DNA from: Brachionus plicatilis
Taxonomy: Eukaryota > Rotifera > Eurotatoria > Ploima > Brachionidae
Reading direction: 5' to 3'
Length of the DNA: 64,000 nucleotides
Assembly (NCBI GenBank): GCA_010279815.1
Contig: QEOQ01000303.1
Location: 2,244,263 to 2,308,262, forward strand
Shown here piece after piece: positions 56,850-64,000 of this stretch. The position numbers and the translations under genes were made by a program. The notes beneath the pieces were generated by a model that was not told the origin of the DNA, made no database searches, and was given only the letters and a program-made list of their open reading frames with translations. Each line of letters opens with the position of its first letter. Position 1 is the stretch's first letter.

Positions 56850-57923
56850 CAAAATTTATTTAGAAATAAATAAAAATGAATATAGGACCATTGAATTTAC
56901 AACTATTGAAAATCAATTAATTTTTCATCGAATATATGCATTTGTTAATACTAAATGTCTTGAACATGTTTGCAATGAATTTTTTTTATTCCGGAAGATA
57001 TATAAATTTACGGCAAATTGAAGTTTGAGATCAAGATCAAAAGATCAAAATAAAAATTGTAATATTTTTTTAATAATAGAGAAAAAATAAATTTTTTAAT
57101 TAGCAAATTACTTGACATATCATGTCAAGTTTATTTTCATATTTAAAATTTTAAAATGTCCCTTTTTATTGAACTTTAAAAGGTTTAAATATTTTAATTG
57201 ATTTGAATGTAAACTTACTTTTAAAGGCAAAAAAATTAACTATTGTTGCATTCGCAACCAGTCTTTATTTCTAACTGTTGCAAATATAAACTGCAACACT
57301 CAGCAAGTTTAAGTTCATTTTTCTAAACTTAGTCTTTTTTTTTTATATTTAAACAACACACTTCACAACGATGGATGACTTTACATTTTATAATTTGTTT
57401 CTTTTTAATTTCTTACATAACTTATAGTGAAGTCCTCTTTATAATTTTGTTTACTCTGTATGCTATTTCTATATTATTTATAATTACTTATTTGTTCTTC
57501 TTTTTCTTTATATTCCGTTTCATCGTATACACAACGAGATCCGGCCTTTAATAAGATTAACCATTTACTTTTTCCTTTTGTTCTTGTTATTTTTGTTATT
57601 ATTTGTTATTTGAAATAAAAGTTAATTAAAAAAAACTTAGTTATTTTCTCTAATTAAAGCTCAGCTTGGTATACTCTAGAACCCTTAGAATCAACATAAA
57701 TTAAACTCAGTTAGGAAAGTTCTTATCTCTCGGACACAACACTATTTTAAAATTTAAAATTTATTGAAGTAGAAAAATAGAATTATTTCAGTTTGAATGA
57801 ATGGATATAAAATTTATAAATTTGAATTTGTGAATCAACTTAACTTGAATTATTTAAATTATTGATTGTTTTTGTTAAATAAATTAGAGATCAATCATTT
57901 TGATGTTAATTTGGTAATGAACC

Positions 57924-59256
57924 GGAGATGGTTAAGATTGTCAGAATCAAAAATGTCAGAGTAAAATTGTCAGAAATAAAAAAGTCAGAAAAAAAATTGT
58001 CAGAAAAAAAAAAGGCAGAAAAAAAAAAGTCAGAAAAAAAAATGTCAAACCAATCCTGATTTTTGCTATTACTTTTTTCTTATTGGAAGATAAATGTTTT
58101 TTTTAATATACTTATTTCTGATTCTAATATTAATTAAATTAAATTGAATCCTAATTTATAAAAGTTAATGAACATCAATAATAAAATTTTTTATTGAAAT
58201 TTAATTAAAATAGGTATTTTGATATTCATTTCACCAATAGGTATGAAAATTTTAGAAAGCGCTACAAGATGGCATTTTGATGGTACCTTCAAGACTTTTC
58301 CGACTCATTTCCATCAGATATTGTCAATTCATTGTCTTTATCAAAATAGAATGGTTCCAGCAGCTTACATTTTGCTCCAAAACAAAGAGCGAGAAACTTA
58401 TATTAAAGCTTTTACAAGCGTAAAGGAAATTTTAGTGATCGATAATTATACGTTTAGCGTACAGGATACTCTCACAGCTAGTTCCTCGACTTTGAGCGGG
58501 TTCCTATTTCTCTAAATCTTTTAAAGCTCGATAAAAACCAAGAATTAAATAATTTTCATATAACATAATTCCAAAACCTTATATTTAAAAAATATGGTTC
58601 AAATGATTTGTTTATGCCCGATTATTTTCAATTGAGGGTCCTCCTTTTAATCCTGATGTACTTGATGAATCACTTTTTATCCAAGTTGCTCATGCTAAAA
58701 ATCACTGGGTCGTCATTTCAAATTATAATCCAAGTGAGCCTGCTTGTTCAAATAATTGGTACATTTACGATAGTTTAAATAATCCCGGTTACTATTTATT
58801 CACTATTAAAAATGTACTAAAAAGAATAAATGGTGGGTCTAGATTTATCAAAATTAATCATATTCCAGTCTCTAAACAAAATGGGTCGATTGACTGTGGC
58901 TTGTTTGCGCTTGGTTATGCATTGGCTCGATTATTCAGATTATGGTTAAGATTGTAATAGAAAAAAAATCTCTTACTTTATTTTCTTATTCATTAGTTGA
59001 TAATTATGTTTTTACAAAAAATGAAATTAATTTCGACTTAAATTAATATTTTATTTCTGATTTTTTCTAAATAATAATTTTTGTGATCTTTTTTTTCATT
59101 TATTATATTTCTTTAAAAAAATTAACCAATAATCGTTATCTCTTTGATAAAATTGTCAGACCTGACAATTTTTTTTCTGACAATTTTTTTTCTGACTTTT
59201 TTATTTCTGACAATTTTACTCTGACATTTTTGATTCTGACAATCTTAACCATAATC
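57924..59256 (+). mobile_element. MULE with GTCAGAA-repeat ends, transposase and Ulp1-like protease
   Basis: Both ends begin with ATGGTTAAGATTGTCAGAAT (right end inverted) and continue as arrays of GTCAGAAA-type units about 13-15 bp apart, some eight units on the left. AATGAACC is duplicated at 57916-57923 and 59257-59264. The interior holds a MULE transposase part followed by a cysteine-protease domain, both on the plus strand. Confidence 0.85.
58219..58957 (+). pseudogene. MULE transposase fragment plus Ulp1-like (C48) protease domain
   Basis: 58219-58515 encodes WHFDGTFKTFPTHFHQILSI and VPAAYILLQNKERETY, the MULE DDE region with the first catalytic Asp in DGTF. After frameshifts, 58631-58957 encodes a 108-codon segment with NHWVVIS, NNWYIYDSLNN and SKQNGSIDCGLFALGYA. 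That supplies the His, Asp, Gln and Cys expected of Ulp1-type deSUMOylating proteases. The transposase is truncated before its later catalytic residues and the two parts are in different frames, so the copy is not functional. MULEs carrying Ulp1 domains are known mainly from plants. Confidence 0.78.
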
Positions 59257-59494
59257 AATGAACCATTATTAGACATAATATGTCTAGTAATGTATAGGAT
59301 TTATTTCTTAAAAATTATTAAAATTATTAGATTATTTAAGCTTTAAAATTTTAAATGATCCTTTTGATCTTAAAATTTGATCTGAAACTTCAATTTGCCA
59401 AATATACATGATATTACATGATATTAATCGAACTATGGATAGCCCTTGTTTGAATGCACAAAAATTTTCTGAAAATTTAGATAGGCTAGAAAAT

Positions 59495-60656
59495 GGCATA
59501 CAATTATCGTTCACCAATAATATTTTTTTTATTCACCAAAATAATAAAGAATATCACCAAAAAAATATAATCTAAGGCGAAACTCGATTACCAAAATTTA
59601 ACACCTAATTAATGTATTTTGTCGCAAATTTATTCTTAATTGACACCAAAAAATCACAATTCCCTGTGCAAATCAAACCACCAATTCAAAATAGGTTTCT
59701 AAACCAAATTAATCTTAATTTAACCAAATTAATTTATACTTCACCAATTCAATTTTTTATTCACCAAAAATATTATAAATAGTATTTTTCGTTATGTTTT
59801 TTTTTTTTTTTTTTTTCCTGAAACTTGAACTATTTAAACATATGCAACATGTAACAATCTATTCCTATTTATGTCTTTTCAACTTTCATTTTTTTTAGCT
59901 TATTTACTTTATTTCGATTCTTTTTTTTTATCTCATTTTATTAACTTTAATTTTATTTTTATAATATTAAATAAAATAAATTGCCATCGTATCAAACTCA
60001 ATCGATACGATGGCAACAACGGTGATTCAAGATAACACAGCCGGTCATTAAACATAAAATAAACAATAACCTAAAATTATATTTTGTCGGCAATAAAAAT
60101 AATCAACAAATCGATCAAACATATGTTGACAACTGGATGACTGTTCACCTTAATTGTGATTGGGATGAATTCGAGGATTACAAAAAGCACAAACCTTTAC
60201 TATATGTCAAAGTACCCGATTTAGTCGATTTCAAGAACGGAAAATGTTCATGTAGATGGTACATCAAGAATAACATTTGCAAGCACTTAATTGGTATATC
60301 AAAAATTCTTAATATTCCTGAATGTGAAATACCACTATCAGCGAAAAATATTCCTATCGGCGAAAAAAGAAAACCTGGAAGACCTGCAAAGGCAAAAAAA
60401 GCCTTGATAATTCAGTAATTATTTTTTGGTTTGATTTGTATTATTATTGGTGATAAAAACTATTATTTTGGTTCAAATAAATATTTTTTTGGTTTAAAAC
60501 AATTAATAAATTTGGTGAAAAAATAATATTTTTTTTGGTGAAATAAAATTGTTTTGGTGAAAAATATATTTATTTGGTTCATTTTTTAATATTTTTTTGG
60601 TGATTTATTTTGGTGAAGAATTTGATAATTATTTGGTGAAGTAGAAATTTAGTGCC
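59495..60656 (+). mobile_element. MULE with TTCACCAAAA-repeat ends and perfect 9-bp duplication
   Basis: The ends GGCATACAATT and AATTTAGTGCC are followed inward by arrays of TTCACCAAAA-type units, inverted on the right as TTTTGGTGAA. CTAGAAAAT is duplicated exactly at 59486-59494 and 60657-60665. Only the SWIM-finger end of the transposase remains inside. Confidence 0.92.
60137..60418 (+). pseudogene. MULE transposase C-terminus with SWIM zinc finger
   Basis: A 93-codon frame ends a MULE protein: CSCRWYIKNNICKHLIGISK is a complete SWIM finger, followed by IPIGEKRKPGRPAKAKKALI with an AT-hook-like GRP. The catalytic domain upstream has been deleted. Confidence 0.8.
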
Positions 60657-61002
60657 CTAGAAAATTACCTAAAAAATTGTTCTCAAAGGACTTTTTCATG
60701 TGATTTTAATTTTTGCTCTTATTGCACAAATCAAAAATTGGAAATTTTTAACACATATAATGCGCTTCTTTATACATTGGAAAACGATCCTCTAAATTGT
60801 AATTATTCAATAAAATTTTGTCAAAATTGTTAGCTCAAGTACTATGAATTTTCACTCCAATTGTTCAAACGAAAGAAAATTTTATTCAAATTGGCAAGAC
60901 TCAGAAAATTTATGTTTTTTAAATGAGTTATCAACGGACATCCTTTTTAAAGAAATCTCATTCAAATCATTCACAAGGGTACTAGATCAAAACAAATTGA
61001 TT

Positions 61003-61660
61003 TAAATTAACCTGTTCATATTAGCAATTTTAAGAAATAAATTGAACAAAATAGCTAAATTAAAATAACCTGTACAGGTAAATAAAATCGCAATTAAATA
61101 GCCATAAGTGGTTTTTTTTTCTTGTAAATAAAAACACAATCGAATAGAAAATTTTATTTTGTAGCTAACACATTATATCAATTAATTTGTCAATTTAAAA
61201 GGTAATTAGGTAATTATTTAATAATTTAATAATAAAATAATATTCTCGAAAAAGCTCTCCGAATTTTCTTTGTTATACCCATTGAGAATTTCTTTCAATC
61301 TTTCATCCAAATTAGAACTTTTAGTATTTTTTGATGCAACCAGACCAGTACGAGCCTTTAACAATTTGTTAAAGATAATTATTTTTTTCGTAGTCGAGAT
61401 ACGAAAAAAATAATTATTCAAACATAACATTAGTTTTCATTTTTGTGAAATTGTTATTTGTCCACATTTTAAGTCCATGGAAAATTTATTTAAATTTTCA
61501 CCTAACTGGTGAATCATTTTTTTAAATAGAAATGAGGTGAAAATAAAAATTGACACTTAATAAGCGGTTTTAAACATGCTTTTTATATTACTTAATTTTG
61601 CTAGTTTAATCTTGCTAATCAGTAAAAAAAAGAGCTAGCTATTTTGTACAGGTTAATTTG
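61003..61660. mobile_element. Probable inverted-repeat element with AAATTAACCTGT ends
   Basis: AAATTAACCTGTTCATATTAGC on the left pairs with GCTAGCTATTTTGTACAGGT followed by TAATTT on the right. A 70-codon minus-strand frame at 61218-61430 is unidentified and includes part of a short hairpin. No duplication is evident. Confidence 0.45.
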
Positions 61661-61875
61661 AGTATTTTATTTAAATTCTAATTTTTTTATCTTTACTTTA
61701 CTTCTCCTGAAGGAGGTTAATTATAAATAAATAAATAAATAATACAGAGCCTAAGTGCTTACAATTATTTTAATTTTAATCTAAAAATAAACTCTGGCAA
61801 AAAACTCCAAGAAAAAAGGCTGACTGAAAACTGGCTTTATTTCAATTATTTCAAAACGAAATGTGAGATAGATCG
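61661..61875. other. Spacer with a short retroelement-like tail
   Basis: CTTCTCCTGAAGGAGGTTAA followed by repeated TAAA at 61700-61742 looks like a retroelement 3' end with microsatellite tail. Confidence 0.4.
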
Positions 61876-62270
61876 TACCCAAGTAATCCTTTTAACGATA
61901 CAAAAACGAGAATTATCGATAAGATCCTTAATTCTCGAAAATTTTTCGCTAATTATCGTTAATTTTTTTTATTGCAACAAGCTTTATATCTTTTCTTATC
62001 GATACTTTATCGCTGATTTTTTACTTATCATTATTGTAAAGATTAATTTTTTTTTGTTATTTCAGTTTTTTAATAAGCTATCATTCACTATTTCAAAAAT
62101 TCTTTTGGTTACAGTAAGAAAATTCCTTATCTTGAATTAGTGATAAATTAGCATTATTAATGATAAAAAATAAATTAATTTCAAAATTGATCAAAATATA
62201 TTTTTGTATTTTGATTAATTTTTAAATTAATAAAAAAGTACACAAGACAAAGTATAATCTAACTTTTTGA

Positions 62271-62477
62271 AATAATGCCGACTGGTGTGTTATTTGACAA
62301 GGAAAAATATAAATTAATTTAAAAAAGGAATAATGTCAATGTTGTATTTTGATTACCTCTCACAAGACCCATCAAGCCTATGCGCAAGCATACTGTTTTT
62401 AAAAATTAACCTTAAAACATTTTAAATTATATTTTTAGATCTTTGTCCGACCTAAAAACACACCAGCCGGCATTATT
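62271..62477. mobile_element. MITE with AATAATGCCGRCTGGTGTGT ends
   Basis: AATAATGCCGACTGGTGTGT on the left and ACACACCAGCCGGCATTATT on the right are inverted. Flanking TGA and TAA could be a worn 3-bp TWA duplication of PIF/Harbinger type. No coding content. Confidence 0.7.
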
Positions 62478-62890
62478 TAATTGATTATAAAATTTTGAAG
62501 TAATTAAAATGTTAATTGGATAATCAATTGAAAATTGAAAATAGGACAAAAAATATTTCAACACAATTATTATGTATACAACCAATCAAAAAAATCAGTT
62601 AATCAAAGAGAACAGTAAAAGATTTTTTTTTAAATTTAGGTTTGAACATTGTACGCTAAGCTTTTTTGAATATTGAAATAAAGTTAATTTTTGGCGTAAT
62701 TAAAAATCATCATTGAGTCAAAAACTGTCAAATTTTAATATTTGATTCGTTTTAGGTAAATTGTTTAATTGACTCTAAAATATTTTTATTCATTTCTTTG
62801 TTTGAAGGATTAATGGCTCTGGATCTTTTTTTACTTGGGACGCTAATTGTCATATAGCAATAAGTTAAGGTAAACTCAGCACAATAAGTC

Positions 62891-63117
62891 TAGTGTTGTG
62901 AGTCGACCTTGATTTCGACTTTAGAAGAAAAAAGGAAAGGCGCTCTCTCTGAAAAAATCAACAGATGTTTTAAAAAAAAGAAGTCTGATATTTATTTAGC
63001 AGTCTTTTATTTTAGATTTTTGACACTTGTGACTTTTAAACATCTCTGGATTTTATCAAAGAGAGCGCCTTTCCTTTTTTCTTCTAAAGTCGAAATCAAG
63101 GTCGACTCATAACACTA
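62891..63117. mobile_element. hAT-type foldback MITE with perfect 8-bp duplication
   Basis: The arms TAGTGTTGTGAGTCGACCTT and the inverted AAGGTCGACTCATAACACTA extend about 65 bp each. AATAAGTC is duplicated at 62883-62890 and 63118-63125. The open frame inside is a product of the hairpin sequence. Confidence 0.9.
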
Positions 63118-63557
63118 AATAAGTCTCAGACTTATATTTTTACTCGACTCACTAATTGGTTATCAAATTCAACAAAGTTAATTTCACCTGAGTCAGTTTA
63201 AAATCTTAACTTCATTTAAATATAAGATGCAAAATATATTTTAGAAGGTTTATTTGAAATATTTTTAGTTTTACTCTCAACTGTCATCGTATTCCCGTGT
63301 TCAATTTTGCAGCCTCATAAATCCGAAAGCAATGTTGCCATCATCTATGGTATGCTAAAATATTCTTAATTTACGCATGGACTTGCATTAAAAAATGCAA
63401 TAAATCTAAACTAATAAATTTTTCCTATAATTATATAATATTTTCATTTAATTTCTTATCCACATCTTCATTAACAAATCGGTTCTATCGGTTCCTTATC
63501 GATAAGGCAAAATCGCTAACTAATTGAAAAATTCTTGCAAAAAACGTTACTTGGGTA

Positions 63558-64000
63558 ATCATTCTGTTAATTGTTTTTATGTTAAAGAATTGGATCGAAA
63601 TTTGCTTGAATTAAAAAAAAAGCTTTTACCATAGTTTTGTCAAAAATGGAGCGGAAACGAGCATAAAAAATTTTGTTATAGTAAAGATTGTAGAAAAGTT
63701 CTCAGCGTAGATGGTAACTACAAAATCAATAGATAAAAATGCTTATATGCTGAACGCAAAGTTATTACTCCTTGATGAAAAAAGACTGGAAATTAGTAAT
63801 ATATGATCAACATTTAAAATTTCTTTCTAACTTGCAACAAAAAAATGAGATCATTAGGGGAATTTTTAGCGGTATTTAACTGTGGATTGATATGTGATTT
63901 TAAAGAAATCTTAGGTGAATAAAGCTTAGTTCAAACAACAAATTTTTAACTTGATATTTATGATAATTTAACAATAAGTCCGGAGTATGTTTTTTGTGAT
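63558..64000. other. Right edge of window, no gene recognised
   Basis: A/T-rich sequence with short interrupted frames on the plus strand. Nothing matches a known domain. Confidence 0.4.

Larger units (their letters stand above)
57012..59399. mobile_element. GGCAA...TTGAAG-family element hosting a MULE
   Basis: GGCAAATTGAAGTTTGAGAT and the inverted CTGAAACTTCAATTTGCC bound 2.4 kb, with AAATTTAC/AAATATAC as a near-perfect 8-bp duplication. The 57,240-57,900 part has no recognisable gene. A complete MULE-type element is inserted at 57924-59256. Confidence 0.75.
56850..61005 (+). pseudogene. Old cysteine-rich coding region cut apart by insertions
   Basis: Plus-strand segments at 56854-57011 (KIYLEINKNEYRTIEF and TKCLEHVCNEFF), 59408-59494 (TMDSPCLNAQKFSENL), 60666-60833 (a Cys-rich run with CDFNFCSYC and IKFCQNC) and 60844-61005 (a 53-codon frame) are separated by two elements. 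Dropping the MULE at 59495-60656 with one copy of its 9-bp duplication restores reading in frame across LDRLENYLKN. A short segment at about 50594-50646, left of the gypsy, may be its upstream end. The protein is not recognised. Confidence 0.5.
61876..63557. mobile_element. Element with TACCCAAGTAA ends and TTATCGATAA arms
   Basis: TACCCAAGTAATCC on the left and TTACTTGGGTA on the right are inverted. Arms carry TTATCGATAAG-type palindromes near 61915, 61997 and 63497. Two smaller MITEs are nested inside. No coding sequence or clear target duplication is seen. Confidence 0.6.

Noticed and set aside
57930..60650. CRISPR-like arrays of short repeats
   Set aside because: The repeats are A/T-rich, of unequal spacing, inverted at the opposite end and tied to MULE boundaries; the genome is eukaryotic.
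1..64000. tRNA, rRNA or other structural RNA genes
   Set aside because: No stretch with the box A/B or cloverleaf pattern was recognised by eye; a covariance-model search would be needed to exclude them.

Overview
The window is very AT-rich eukaryotic nuclear DNA. Conserved genes are split by tiny GT-AG introns of about 47-83 bp, or by long introns filled with transposons. The protein set (animal-type PIG-O, SEC63, mitochondrial bL34, a ZZ-finger kinase) and the transposon set (pogo/Tigger, hAT, Tc1, MULE with FLYWCH, SWIM or Ulp1 domains, Penelope, a CR1-like LINE, Ty3/gypsy) point to an invertebrate animal. I lean to a monogonont rotifer such as Brachionus, but that is inference from style, not proof. 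An assembly gap of 698 N lies at 30619-31316.

Five host genes can be supported. PIGO (minus, 1134-7403, four exons, reading frame closes at 803 aa) makes the GPI-anchor ethanolamine-phosphate transferase. A type II membrane protein with a large propeller-like ectodomain (minus, 10284-12441, two exons, 702 aa) is unidentified. SEC63 (plus, 17909-25717, seven exons, 722 aa) is the J-domain ER translocon subunit. MRPL34 (plus, 25864-26151) follows SEC63 by about 150 bp. An intronless kinase with two ZZ fingers (minus, 31887-33251) lies after the gap. PIG-O and SEC63 both act at the ER membrane, but nothing shows co-regulation.

The rest is a graveyard of nested mobile elements, many with exact ends and target-site duplications (TSDs). 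PIGO intron 2 holds an hAT MITE, a pogo element, a Penelope relic and an hAT transposase relic. From 13.8 to 17.6 kb there is a stack of MITEs and MULE fragments. From 26.4 to 31.4 kb there are FLYWCH/MULE relics and foldback elements. At 34.2-37.4 kb four levels of nesting can be read. From 39.7 to 41.7 kb is a CR1-like LINE split by a MULE. From 43 to 48 kb is a DUF3987-like relic and two pogo elements. A complete Ty3/gypsy element (50647-56849, minus) has 190-bp LTRs differing at two positions and an extra downstream ORF with an RRM-like strand/helix pattern. Beyond it, an old reading frame is interrupted by the gypsy, a GGCAA-family element (itself hosting a MULE with a Ulp1-like protease) and a second MULE. 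The 61-63.6 kb region is again nested MITEs.

The most unusual signals are the RRM-like third ORF of the gypsy element, the MULE carrying a Ulp1-like protease, the recurrent use of short tandem motif arrays as MULE ends, an hAT MITE whose arms are full of TATCGATA-type sites, and the membrane propeller gene whose 3' end has been copied downstream.
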